Of a stretch of DNA of 64,000 nt, positions 23,018-33,989 are shown in pieces. The DNA comes from Dipteronia dyeriana (taxonomy: Eukaryota; Streptophyta; Magnoliopsida; Sapindales; Sapindaceae). Below the pieces are notes generated by a model. It saw only the letters and a program-made list of their open reading frames with translations, ran no database searches and was not told where the DNA came from. The translations under genes and the position numbers were made by a program. The stretch lies in assembly GCA_032871835.1 (NCBI GenBank), contig CM065298.1, forward strand, positions 96,595,891-96,659,890, read 5' to 3'. Position 1 is the first letter of the stretch. Each line of letters starts with the position of its first letter.

Positions 23018-23863
23018 ATGACTGCCAACGCTGAAAACTTACGGGAGCTCGAGGTAGGAAACACACTAGTTCGAACTCGCAACGCTGAGTTACAAGCCAT
23101 AATCAAGGGCACACCGATCAACGCACCACCAACGCCTCCGATCCCAGTAGCCAATTCTAATAAGGACATTGAAAAAATGACCTCAATTGAGCCAAACACG
23201 GATCCTCAAGGGCTAGAAATGAACCTTGACAAAAGATCCAACCCACGGAGCACAACCCATACAGTTCACATCGAAACAGATCCACCAAATATGTTGATCT
23301 CATAAAAAACTCCACGAGAAGCAAACCAGAATGGTGGTCCACAACCACAAAACACTTTTAGGACACCCATGTCACTCCAATCGACTTTAGATTTGGTAAA
23401 ATCTAATTCGAGTCTACATGTGTTTGCCGACCTAGAACTTTCTCACAGGTTTTCAAAAATGGAAGCCCTTATTCAAAAGATTCTAGGAAACCTAGCATCA
23501 ATCAAGAAAAGCACGGCGAACAGCTTCGCAGACTCGCCTTTCGTATACGCGATTGCCCTTGTCGAGATGCATAGGGAGTTTAGCTTCTCAAATATGAAGC
23601 AATTTAAAGGCACGACAGATCCAAACAACCATATAGCGCAATACAAGCAAAGCACGTTCACCGCAGCGATCCCACACAACTTCGGAGAATCATGCATGTG
23701 TAAAGATTTCGGGTCCAACCTCGGTAGCCCCGCCCTACAATGGTATACTAATTTACCTAATAACTTTATTACTTCTTTTACACAACTTACAGATAAGTTC
23801 GTGGAGCAATTCGCGAGCAGTCGAATGCTTGAGATGAGAGAATATGGAGTAATCCTATACTGA
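23018..23863 (+). pseudogene. gag of the truncated Tat-type gypsy element
   Basis: One frame from the ATG at 23018 to the stop at 23863, broken only by an in-frame TAA at 23303-23305. Conserved gag core: FADSPFVYAIALVEM, FSFSNMKQFKGTTDPNNHIA, CKDFGSNLGSPALQWY and LTDKFVEQFASSR. The last motif normally continues into a longer gag; here it is replaced by unrelated residues from about 23835, marking the truncation point. Gag forms the virus-like particle of the retrotransposon. Confidence 0.85.
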
Positions 23864-24484
23864 TGACACACACTAAGTAATGTGCTATCATTAGGGATAG
23901 TGGGTTGACGGTACGTGATGTAAAATTGTAAAGTAAAAAAGAAATAAAAAATAAATAAAGTAAAAAATAGATCAAAACAAAAATAATAAAAATAATAGCT
24001 TTAAAAAAAAAGTTTAAACGTTTAGTCAGTCTAGGTGCTAAGAGTTGCTTGACTGTCGCTTGACTAGAGCTTAGGTTTATATAATTTATTCATTTAAAAC
24101 ATACAAATCTAATATAATTTAATGAATAAATTATAGTTATACCGAATCTTTTAAACATCAAATTTAGTTAAATATCATTAATCGATATTTTATATTACAT
24201 TTAGTGATATAAATATTTTGTTTTAAAAATTGACCCAAGTAAATTTAGTAAACCATAATTGAGAGGTCCATTTAAAGTGATTGACCGTACCAAACTGAGG
24301 AAAACAAAAGGTCATTACAGTTTTCATGTGACGTGCATTAATTTCATCAAATCAATGTCACTTGATATCATTCACATATTATGGTAAAAAAAATTCATAT
24401 CAAACAAATAAATTAATTAATAAGCTATGGTGGATGTTATTTATTCTTCTAGTAACGATGGATAATCTAAAATTTTATTTCAAA
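23864..24484. other. AT-rich noncoding DNA
   Basis: Nothing recognisable beyond the truncated retroelement. Confidence 0.5.
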
Positions 24485-24605
24485 TTTCAATCCAAATGAT
24501 ACGGTAAGTAAGTTGTTATCACCACACACAACATATAATGATATGATTAATGAAAATATCACTTGTCATATTATTTAGATTAAAATTTGGACTAACTTGT
24601 TAGAT
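24485..24605. repeat. palindromic MITE-like repeat, copy 2
   Basis: Left TCCAAATGATACGGTAAGT and right ACTTGTCATATTATTTAGA are near inverse complements. The whole unit, including AAGTTGTTATCAC, aligns with the copy at 31178-31300. Confidence 0.65.
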
Positions 24606-24971
24606 TATCTAGTATTACTCGTATTCTTTTCGTAGATAAAAACAAATAGAGTAATTATAAATTTATGAATCGAAAGAAATGATATGATTTGAACATGTAA
24701 TTTAAGTGTGACGAATTTATCGTTGAGTCATCTTACTAATTAAATAGATACTTACAACCACTCAATATGACTTGATCATTTAGTTTAATAATATTTAAAG
24801 TTCGAATCATTATCACTATATGTGATATATATAAAATGAAGGATAGGTTTGCGATACTAATTCCGATGGCAAATCCGAGTCTTCAGATTCCATAGGCTAA
24901 TTTATCATCACCTACCAAAAGTTAAAATGAAAATGTCAATTTGAATATAAGTTTAAGTTTAGGATGTTTAC

Positions 24972-25142
24972 AAAATAAACGTAGATGCTTCCATTGCCTC
25001 TATTGCTGGTCTTGTGGGTATGGAAGTGGTAATTCAAGAAACATGGGGTGTGTTACATGTACTCATGTCACTCGTGGCAGCATGTCAGAAACAATACTTT
25101 GCTTCTTTTTCTATTGAAATTGCAGAATCTTTGGCTGTGTAA
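24972..25142 (+). pseudogene. RNase H-like fragment (RVT_3 type, as in plant LINEs)
   Basis: A short open stretch ending at a TAA at about 25140 reads KINVDASIASIAGLVGMEVV, then IQETWG, then a segment ending FSIEIAESLAV. The NVDAS start and the acidic (I/A)E(A/S) segment match the plant RVT_3 RNase H domain found at the end of LINE polyproteins and in some stand-alone genes. Only about 57 residues remain, with nothing related on either side. Confidence 0.6.
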
Positions 25143-25699
25143 AAAATGGTTTGGAATAGGTCAGAGACTCGGCCTTGTTCTAATTAGAGATGGGCACAAG
25201 GGAAATGAGGATGGCTATCGGTCCTCCATTCATATTCCTTTTCCAAACTTTACTCCATCATCAGTTCATTTCTTGGGAAAGATAATGACAGGGTTTCTCA
25301 TCCCCATCCACATTTCTCATATTTTTTAAATTTGATTTTTTTCACTGTTTTCCTCGTTTTACCATATTTGACTACAAATTACATATTAAAAAAAATTGTT
25401 TATAAGTTATTACATACAAAAACAATACCGTTACAAATGCAAATAAAATCCAATGGGAAAAATACTTATTATTAAAAAAAATAGTTTTTGGGAAAATGAG
25501 GATCAGGGGATTTTTCATTTTCTAACCTGTTTTTTTCTACCCCATTTTTCTTTTATGGATGAATTCCATGTATTTTATTTTTACATCTACGATTTACATA
25601 TACAACGTAAATTCTTATCAACGGTTAATATCTTATTATTTCGATATTTTGATTGAAAAAAAGAGAGTAAGGAATTCAAAACTTTTTTTTTTTTTTAAA
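25143..25699. other. noncoding DNA
   Basis: No gene recognised. A TTAGAGATGGGCA word at 25185 is hAT-terminus-like, but no partner end was found. Confidence 0.4.
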
Positions 25700-25985
25700 G
25701 GATTAGGTTGCGCTAAACATATGAAAGGGTATACAGTAATGATGTATTTGGTGAATCAAATACCACAGTCTGCTAAAAAATATAAGGAGCCATTCTGATT
25801 AGTAGATAATATTAAATGATATTTTTATGAAAGATTGGATTGATGATAAAATAGAATCCTGGGTCGCGAACGATGATTCGATTGATGATGAATAAAGAGA
25901 ATTATTGGTTTAGTTCTCCACCTTAATGACAAAAAAAAAAGGATCGATCAAATTCTATTGAGTCTGACTTATAGTGATCATTTAT
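25700..25985 (+). pseudogene. ycf2: ycf2 fragment (plastid-derived)
   Basis: Across frames this reads like the middle of ycf2: VNQIPQSAKKYKEPF, then LVDNI, later EKRIDQILLSLTHSDHLS-like sequence (here [18 protein letters not shown]). TGA and TAA codons stand where plastid copies have Trp or Glu, so the piece cannot be translated through. Plastid ycf2 encodes a large essential AAA-type membrane protein; this nuclear copy is inert DNA. Confidence 0.75.
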
Positions 25986-26343
25986 CAGGGGCTAGGGAAA
26001 GCTTGAATCCAATTTCTACGGTGTTGAATATAAGCGCAATGGAAATTCCTGGGGAGTTATACATTTGTACATCGATAAGACCATTCACTATTTCTTGAAG
26101 CTCGATCTCTCCACTGAATGAACCGTATAGCCAAGAGAAACCATGAACCAGAGTAGAAGAGCTTGCCCCACGTATGAGTAAATATTTCATAGTAGCCTCA
26201 TTATACCATACATCTTTCTTAGTATATCCAAATAATAGGTATGGACAAAACCTTGAACATTCTGGAGCTATAGAGATAGTTATTAAATCGTTAGCACCGT
26301 ATAAAAACATTCCCCCTAGAGTAGCTGTTAATATGAATAACAT
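25986..26343 (-). pseudogene. ndhB: ndhB fragment (plastid-derived)
   Basis: The minus-strand frame gives about 117 residues of ndhB. Landmarks are [47 protein letters not shown] and [11 protein letters not shown]. The similarity ends at GFKLSLAP, where the junction to ycf2 lies. ndhB is a subunit of the plastid NAD(P)H dehydrogenase complex. Several conserved residues are changed (for example the Cys in FLCGAND to Tyr), as expected of an unselected nuclear copy. No start or intron structure is retained. Confidence 0.9.
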
Positions 26344-26375
26344 AAAAAAGATTTTGTTAATTTATTCATAGATTT

Positions 26376-27147
26376 AACCAATTAGTAAGAAAAACGAACA
26401 AGCAACAAATTTGTAACCGTGGATACATATGTATGCTTATACACCCCTCCCTCAATTTCCCCATTTAGGGTGTGGATTTAGAGAGAAATGCCTATCTCTA
26501 ATTTCAATTTGTCTTGAGTTAGACTCTTTTGTCATGACTAGTCTTATTAAGTTCAAACTAGTCAAACATACACCACCACCACAACCCCAAAATCCACATC
26601 CACCGACCACCACCCTCGATCTCATCTCTCTCTCTCGATCCACGCAAAATATAAAGAAGCTGAGGAAGACTAAGAAAAAAGAAGAAAAAAAATGAGAAGA
26701 TGATGATGATGGCCAATTTGATTTTTTTTTCTTTTTCGGTTTGAATCTAGTTGAGACTTGAGAGGAGAAGAAAATATTTAGATGTTGGTGTGGTGGTGAT
26801 GATGGCTGATTTACGGGTGGTGGTGGGTGATTTGGGGTTGATTTGAGAGAGATGAAGGTGATTTGGAAATTTTAGGTTGGGTATTGTATTGGGTAATGGG
26901 CATGCATGATATATGGGTGATTGGGTTAAAAAAAAAACCGAAATGGAGGAATCAGAACCAAAACCTCCTTGAGAAAGGTTCTGATTCCTCTAAAACTGGA
27001 ACCGAAACGAACCGGGGTCATCTCTAAGACAACATCCAGGTGATTTGTAATTCCTTTTTGATATTTATGAATCACTTTTTCAAAAAAAAAAAAAAATTAG
27101 AAGAAGGAAATGAGTCCACGGGAGAACTGTCATGGCCGTTAAAAGTT
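26376..27147. other. noncoding DNA with hAT-like terminal words
   Basis: The right part (26940-27020) contains GGTTCTGATTCC and its inverse plus a CCGGGGTCATCTCTAA end, like a hAT terminus. A matching left end was not found. The 26560-26700 part is CT-rich and UTR-like. A run of A at 27081-27094. Confidence 0.4.
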
Positions 27148-27315
27148 ATTTCTTTTAGTGGTGTAAAATTGAACCGGCCTGACCTGTTTTGGCCTGGCCT
27201 GTCGGGCCTGTTTTCCAAAACGGGTCGGGCCTGGCAAGTGGCACGACCATGGCGGGCCGACCCACTTTTACTTTTTTTTTTTTTATAAAAAAAATATAAA
27301 ATTTATTAATAATAT

Positions 27316-27925
27316 CATAGAGTATGGACATCATAGAGTATTGAGATATGACCCATAACCCTTGTCCAAGTAAGTATGTTTTCCTTTACTTTTTCCTTAT
27401 TTTTATATAGGTTATATTATATCTCTATTCATTCTATTTATCCGATGTGGGATGTGGAATTGAATTTCCATTTCCATTTCCATTTCCATTTCCATTTCCA
27501 TTTCCATTCATTGATACAAGTAAATAACATAATGATATTTCTTGAGTCCATTTTTTTTATCTATATATGGAAAACATAAAGAGAGTTGAGAGGTTTATTA
27601 AAAATAAATAATGGTTTTGCTAAAAAAAATCAAATAAACCATCTATTGATATTATATTATTATAAAATAATTTTCATCTTTTCCATCTATGAACAACAAT
27701 CATATATATGTATATAATCATTAAATATAATTCACATAGTATTTTTCTCTAATCTTGGTTACAGTAATTGCTTATAACCATAGTTGTATTTAATCTTATA
27801 TCCCACATCGGATAAATAAGAGTATTAAAGAGATGTCTAATCAATATAAAAAGGAAGGAAAGATAAATGAAAACTTATTTATCTAAACAAGGGTTATGAA
27901 CCATGGTTCAATACTCTTCAATAGC
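27316..27925. repeat. inverted repeat with arms of about 140 bp nested in the hAT-like element
   Basis: The left arm, 27316-27456, includes ATAACCCTTGT and TTTATCCGATGTGGGAT. The right arm, 27783-27925, contains their inverse complements (ATCCCACATCGGATAAA, ACAAGGGTTAT) in the expected order. This could be a foldback or MITE inserted into the hAT-like element, or part of it. Confidence 0.7.
27465..27508. repeat. (TTTCCA)n microsatellite
   Basis: Seven tandem TTTCCA units next to the left arm of the nested inverted repeat. Confidence 0.95.
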
Positions 27926-28216
27926 ATTTATCTTTTTATTTTATTTTTATAAATAAATATATATTTATATATAAATGGGCTTACCGTGCCAACCCCCGTA
28001 CCAACGGTTCGACATGGCACGCCGGCCGGGCATACCGGATCGGGCTGACCATGCCGGGCCGGCATGGCTTGCCTCGATCTGGGGCCCGGCCCGGCACGCT
28101 CCCAGATGGCAGGCCGAGCCCGCTCCATATTTACACCAATAGTTTCTTTATCCAAATAACACCGCTTTCCCTAAAAATAAAAAAAGGTTCGCGAAGCTCT
28201 TCAAGTAGTCTCATCC

Positions 28217-30687
28217 ATGGAGATCACTCTTCCAAGAGCCACTTTCCCTATCTTCTACACGAACCCGAAACTCTTCACAGTCACAGCAGCATCAAAGCCT
28301 CTAAAACCCTTCATCAACGGGGTTTCAATCAAGCCTCCACCACCAGATTTCGATTTCAGGGCAGAGATTCTGTCGCAGTCCAGAGCCAAAATCGCCGAGA
28401 CATATCCAGATTTGCTCAATTTGGCTGATAGTGGGACCCTCGTACTCATACAGAAGCCGCAGTTCGGTCCCGTGCCAGCTTGGAGGTCTGAGTTTGTCGA
28501 ACCGGACTCAATCTGGTTGGTCGGGACCAACCATCTCTCCACCGACTCCGCCGCTGACGTGGACCGCGTTGTAAGGGCTTTGAACCCTGATAATGTCGTC
28601 GTCGAGCTGTGCAGAAGCAGGCAAGTCTTTGATTGATTTTTCTTGCTTTTCAATTTTTTATTTTCTGAAATTGAAGCTTTAATGACATTGAAATTACTAT
28701 TTTTGGTCGCAAACACAAGATAAAGATTGTTAATTTAGTAACCCAATTGATTGAAATTAGTAATATAACTAGTTAACATATTGATTTAATTTGGATTTTG
28801 AAAATTGCTAGTCTAGGTTTATCAAATGCATTGGTTCAAATTTGTTGAGACATGCTTGAAGTTGTAGTGTTGTGGAATTAATTTTGACTTGGGTGCCTGT
28901 CAAATTTGTTGCTTCATTCCACAATTTAACTTCAATTGTTGCACAGATCATTTTCAGAGCTGGGATTATGTACACTTCGGTTGGGGGTGAGCATGACCAA
29001 CAATTGAGGTCGAATATGTTCTCATTGAGTGGCACTGGGTTTTTCGGTGCTGTTGGTCGTAGCATAAACTTGGGTGAGCTCTAAATTTTTGTTTTTGTGT
29101 ATTTCATTTATATACATTAGATGGTGTAGGCAAGCTACTTAAATGTTTGTGTATATGATAGGAGGTCAGACGGCTCTAGCATTACGATTGCTTTTGGCCC
29201 TCTTCTCGTCCAAAATTTCTTCTGATGTGAATCGCCCTTTTGGTGATGAGGTAGTGGACTACGAACTAAATATTTATTGTTGGAACAATTCAATAATGAA
29301 AACTCAAATTATGTGTTGCTGCCTTATGAAATTATTTCTATGATGTGCAGTTCCGAGCTGCTCGTAAAGCATCTGAAGAAGTTGGTGCTCAAATTGTTCT
29401 GGGGGATCGGCCTATTGAGATAACTGTAAGTTCACCTTAAATTATGCAATTGCTTATAAAAATCTTACAAAAAGGGCTTTATTTGTATATACTTGTGTTG
29501 TATTAATTGAGTAATTAACTCATCTCATTCTAATCGTCTGTTCTTTCAGCTTGAAAGGGCTTGGAATTCTCTGAAATGTGGCGAGAAACTTAGTTTAGTG
29601 ACATCCGTCGTTCGCGGAATAACATCATCATCTGATATTTCTTTGAACGATATCAAGGTTTTTTTTTCTAACTGATGTTTATTTCCAATACAACTCTTAC
29701 CAAAATATGTTCCGGGTAGGATGTCGTTGAATTATTGTTAATATGTGTATAAGGTTTACGAACCATTTACTAGTGAAGTATTTGTATGCTCATTAATCAC
29801 ATTTGTCTGAAAATCTATTAGCACGACCATCATATGTCTATGCAACATAGTATGCTATTGCCAATGTCCCTCACTCCCTCATAATAATAATTCCTGTCAA
29901 GTTGGAGCATTGTGGATAGTGAGTTCTTTGCAAGTTCTAGTACTATGACTTGCTAACAGTATCTGCAATCAAATTACAGAATACAAACCCAAACCAAATT
30001 TTAGAATAGATGTAGAATAAACATGGGTTATAATTGATGAGCTTTGTGGCATTTAAATCGAAGTTGATAGTCATTTCCAAGTTATTTGAGTTTTATTGTT
30101 CTCTGACGCAATGATGATCATATATATATTCTTTTTTTTTCTAGATGTAATACATGTATCTTAAAGTTGTCTCAACTCCCATCCACTGTTGCAGGAACCA
30201 AGTCCAGATGATAGCAGTTTTCAGCTCTACGAGCAGCTAAGTTTTTCGTATCCATCACTCTTGCAGCCTCTCATACATGAACGAGACACGGTAACTATCT
30301 TTCAGACAGAACAACCAATTCATCAATTTATATATATTTTTTCTGCTATATTAATTCTTGAGACTTGAATTACATCTCTAACTGTGACATTAATTTCTGC
30401 TGCATTTTCAGTATCTTGCATGGTCTCTAAAGCGGAGCAAAGCAGTGAACAATGGCAAGAGAGTGGTGGGGGTGATCGGAAAGGGCCACATGAATGGTGT
30501 AATATATGCACTAATTTCCGATCAGGGAAACCTGCGATTCAGAGACCTTGCCGGGAAGAAGTCGTCATCAGGCAATGAGTCTAATAACGGTTGGATTGCT
30601 AATCTTCTAAGGAGCTTGGTTAGAGACACTGTGATTGGCATCCTCTTGTGGGAATTATATGATCAGATAATAGATGCTGTATCATAG
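28217..30687 (+). CDS. TraB-family protein, seven exons, apparently intact
   Basis: Exons 28217-28620, 28958-29073, 29162-29250, 29351-29425, 29550-29657, 30195-30290 and 30412-30687 join in phase to 387 aa; the spliced length (1164 nt) is a multiple of three. The TraB/GumN family marks are present: GTNH at residues 103-106, ELCR (ExxR) at 130-133 and GKGH at 319-322. Conserved core also includes GGQTALALRLLL and GDRPIEITLERAWNSL. The C-terminus (about 360-385) is a hydrophobic helix, a possible membrane anchor. Arabidopsis TraB proteins of this kind have been described at ER-mitochondria contacts; a role here is inference. The N-terminal ~40 residues are rich in Ser/Thr/Pro/Lys and could be targeting sequence. 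Intron 1 begins GC instead of GT; the other five are GT-AG. The upstream intergenic DNA is a hAT-like element ending only 75 bp before the ATG. Confidence 0.93.
28621..28957 (+). other. GC-AG intron 1 of the TraB-family gene
   Basis: The donor is AAGCAG|GCAAGT and the acceptor is TTTTCAG|AGCTGGG. Only this pairing keeps the conserved CRSRAGIMY reading across the junction. GC donors usually need a strong consensus around them, as seen here. Confidence 0.85.
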
Positions 30688-30959
30688 AGTAGTCTCAAAT
30701 TGCATGCGTTTGATTAAATCTAGAGTGAAAAAAAAATATTGTAGAAATCAACCACTCATAATTCTAGTGTACAAACTAATACACATATTTTGAGGGGAAA
30801 AAATGACATTTTCAAAAAAATAAATTAGGGACTAAATTATAAATCTCCAAACTTAAAATACGTTATTGAAAAAGTGATTGTGATTGATTGTTGATAAAAT
30901 AATTATGAAAACTAATTATATTCATTGCAGATTAGATAAGGTCAGAACAAACACGAGGT
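30688..30959. other. 3' flank of the TraB-family gene
   Basis: AT-rich; should contain the 3' UTR. No canonical AATAAA was picked out with confidence. Confidence 0.5.
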
Positions 30960-32110
30960 AATGAGAGGATCCTATTCCCTAAACAAATGTCTTACATTCT
31001 CAAATGACTTGATGGGAGTAGTGACTTTTTAATCTCGAGTCTTGATACAGTTAAATCATTTAATGTAAAGTATGCCGTTTAACATAATATTAATTTTATG
31101 ATTAGTTTAAAAACCACAACCAGAACACAATTTTGAAAATAGATTACGAGTACTATTGTACGACCAAAAAATTAATTTAAAATTCAACATAAATGATATG
31201 GTAAATGAGTTGTTATCACTATACAAATCATGAGATGATATGATGAATGATATAGTAAAAACAAATCACTTATCACATCATTTGAGTTGGTTTTTGGACT
31301 ATTATGAGACGGTATTTTTATCTCTTTAAAATTGTATTTATATTTAAAATTTATATTTTTTTAAATTCCAAAATTATCAGTATTTTTAATCAAAATATAT
31401 TATAACTAGTTTTTGACTTGTTTTTTTTTTTTTTTAAATAATTCGTACAAACTAAACTAAATTTAAAAAGTAGAAAAAAGGAAAAAGAGAATAGAAAAAA
31501 TAAAATTATTAAAGAACCCTAATTAAAAGATGGGAGATCATTCAAGATTTGAACTGTTTCTTCCCATCCCAGCTCATATACGACACATATTACTACCAAG
31601 TTTAACATTCCAAGTAAGTTGCCTCTTCCTTTTGTGATTGCGCAATACACAGATTTTTAATGTTCTTGAGTTGAGTACTTTGTCCACCCAAGTTTGTCTT
31701 GATACTAGCTAATGGAAAACGAACGACAAAGAGGTGATCGCTGGTGGGGTATCTCTTGAGAGCCAAAGACGTCTTCCATCAAATGTTAATGGAGAAGGTG
31801 GGGTGGACTGAAATTATAAAAGGATGTTTTTGGTAATGTATGGACTGAAATTAGAAGTTTGGATGTTTAATTGTGATACATGTGACTACAAGTTTGATAT
31901 AAAGTTTTATTTCAATTTCTACAAATATTTCAGACTAAACATAAGATCACTAAAACGAAAATGTGTAGCCAAATTAGTCGATGAGAAATTCTAACTTGTT
32001 TTGACCTTCTAGAATGATCACAAATATATAATATTATCGTGAGCAGTTAATAATAACTAACACATTGTTACCCTTTGTCCCTTACCCTTAATAGTTCGAG
32101 TAGTTTTCTC
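30960..32110. repeat. segmental tandem duplication, copy 1
   Basis: Blocks 30960-31170 and 31850-32110 align, in order and at similar spacing, with 32470-32720 and 33330-33620. Shared landmarks are TTCTCAAATGACTTGAT and CAGAACACAATTT on the left, and TTTCTACAAATATTTCA and ACTAACACATTGTTAC on the right. Heavily diverged. It contains MITE copy 3 at 31178-31300, which copy 2 lacks. Confidence 0.7.
31178..31300. repeat. palindromic MITE-like repeat, copy 3
   Basis: Left ATAAATGATATGGTAAATGA and right ATCACTTATCACATCATTTG pair as inverted repeats. Aligns with 24485-24605 and, more weakly, 11265-11390. Confidence 0.65.
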
Positions 32111-32469
32111 TATAAAATTATAAGATCTAACAAATGTGAACACTATCTATTTTAACTTTCACTTCTACTTTTACGATTCAAGTAAATTTATTTGTTTAAT
32201 TGAAATTGATTGACCTTCATTTACGAAATTTCAGTTCTTCTATTCAAATTTCAATCTTGCTTATAATAAAAGTTTTATTTTTTATTTTTTAAAAAAGGAT
32301 AATAAAGTTTTATTATCACAAATAATACTCACAATACCACTTTCTTAATCTATGGGTAGTGTATGCACTTTGTTTAGTTCATAAACAATTTCTTAAATTC
32401 AAATTCATAACCTTCCCCCCCAATCATTTAAAACCTTTTCATTTTAGGTTAAATATATGTCTTTATAGA

Positions 32470-33620
32470 AGCAAAGTAAAATTATTTCTTAAACAAATTT
32501 CGCATATTCTCAAATGACTTGATAGGATTAGGATCATGACTTTTTTTTTTTTTTTTTATCATCTTGGGACAATAAAGTCATTTAATATAAATCATATAAG
32601 CAGTTTGTTAGATAAATAAAATTAACTTTATGATCCAATTTTAGTAGTTCACAAAATCATGGGCAGAACACAATTTGAATGTAGATTACCGTGGGTTGCT
32701 AATTTGGCAATTTGCTATTGTAGATAATACCATATTAAAACGTTTTTGTGATCCGACAAACTTTGGTTTATTTATAGGATCAGGATCCTCTTATTGTCTT
32801 GTTTTTCCTTGACTTTTCATAATTTAATGACATCTAAACTAAATAAAAAATACATGGTCATGGTTTGATTTTTTTTCTCTCTCTCATACAACCATATGTT
32901 TTAATTACACTTGAAAAATGTCAAGAAAAAACAAGGACCAAAGAGAGGATCCTGATCCTTATTTATAAGGTATTATTTGTTAAAATTGGCTAATTATCTA
33001 AAAGATATTATTCATTTTATATATATAAAAAAAATGATATACTCATTAATGTTATAATTGAATAGATCTATGTATTTATTACAACAAAACAATAAATACA
33101 CTCATTGACATGTGATTTTATTTTCATAAATGGAAATAAAATTGTTATTATCCTATACTCTTATTCAATAGAATATGCATGGAAACCCATGTAAACTTTC
33201 GTGGCAAAAGCCTGTCCAGGTTGGCTCAACAAGTGTCTTTAGTTACGAGACGTTTCATGGTTTTTGTATGCACTTCTTGTTAACATTTTTACAATATATA
33301 TATATTTAAAAAAAAAAACATTTTTACAATGTTTTCCCTCGTTTAGAGGTCATTGTAATACGTGTAATTGAAAATTTGACTTCAAGTTTCATTTGTATTT
33401 CTACAAATATTTCAAATTAAACTTAAAGTCACTAAAAAAATATATTTGATGAAAGATTAATTATGATCTTCTAGAATTACCAAACAAAATTTTGGAATAA
33501 TTTGTATTTTTTTTAAATGTAAATATAACTTAATTTAAACGCGTCACACTCTTTTACTTTCTATGTTGACGATTAATGATAACTAACACATTGTTACTCT
33601 CAATAGTTTGTGCCGTTTTT
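32470..33620. repeat. segmental tandem duplication, copy 2
   Basis: See copy 1; the offset is about 1.5 kb. This copy carries the Mutator-like MITE at 32777-32958, absent from copy 1, so that insertion came after the duplication. Confidence 0.7.
32777..32958. mobile_element. 182-bp Mutator-like MITE
   Basis: Terminal inverted repeats start with a perfect GGATCAGGATCCTCT and continue imperfectly for about 45 bp. Perfect 9-bp target duplication TTATTTATA at 32768-32776 and 32959-32967, the length typical of Mutator elements. Noncoding. Confidence 0.92.
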
Positions 33621-33989
33621 TTTTTCTTCCATAAAATCATATATATATATAAGCAAGCGGCTTAAGTTTAAGAAAGGTAATTGATGGTGGAATGAATTGC
33701 CTTATTTCCTTCTAAGTCCTTTTTTAATTCATACCAAATTTATTTCCCCTTTTATCCTTTTCCCCTTTTAACTTGTCTCTCTTTTATTTATTCTGATAAA
33801 CTTTTTCTTCAACTGATCGGCTACTTTTTCAAATTTAAAAAGTTATCCAAAAATCAGATAAACAAGTAGCCTCCCTTACTTTTCCCAAGATCAATCATCA
33901 GAGTTATCCTCATGTGATCAAACCCTTTTTTAATAGATTTTTATCGGTGGAAACACCACTATTGCTTGACCATTATTTTAAGGAACCCA
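33621..33989. other. noncoding DNA
   Basis: AT-rich, T-rich tracts and a short (TA)n; no gene recognised. Confidence 0.5.

Larger units (their letters stand above)
21706..23863 (+). mobile_element. second Tat-type gypsy element, truncated (LTR, primer site, gag only)
   Basis: A putative LTR, a primer-binding site split by a hAT insertion, and gag are present. Similarity to gag stops at about 23840-23863, so protease to integrase and the 3' LTR are missing. The LTR and gag differ strongly from the element at 1-6794, so this is a different family of the same broad group. Confidence 0.75.
25700..26375. other. nuclear plastid DNA insertion (ycf2 and ndhB fragments)
   Basis: Two plastid inverted-repeat gene pieces sit side by side with a sharp junction near 25985-25990. 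The left piece reads as ycf2 on the plus strand, the right piece as ndhB on the minus strand. In most angiosperm plastid inverted repeats these genes have exactly this order and opposite orientation but lie several kb apart. The simplest reading is one transferred tract with a large internal deletion. Both pieces carry stops. Confidence 0.85.
27156..28141. mobile_element. 986-bp non-autonomous hAT-like element abutting the TraB-family gene
   Basis: Ends TAGTGGTGTAAA and (reverse complement of the right end) TATTGGTGTAAA. Flanks ATTTCTTT (27148-27155) and GTTTCTTT (28142-28149) are an 8-bp target duplication with one mismatch. Subterminal regions are rich in GGCCTG/GGGCCGG words. The interior contains a second, nested inverted repeat (see 27316-27925). 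No coding capacity. Confidence 0.8.

Noticed and set aside
25048..25329. 93-aa plus-strand frame
   Set aside because: Out of frame with the RNase H-like fragment; no motif of its own.
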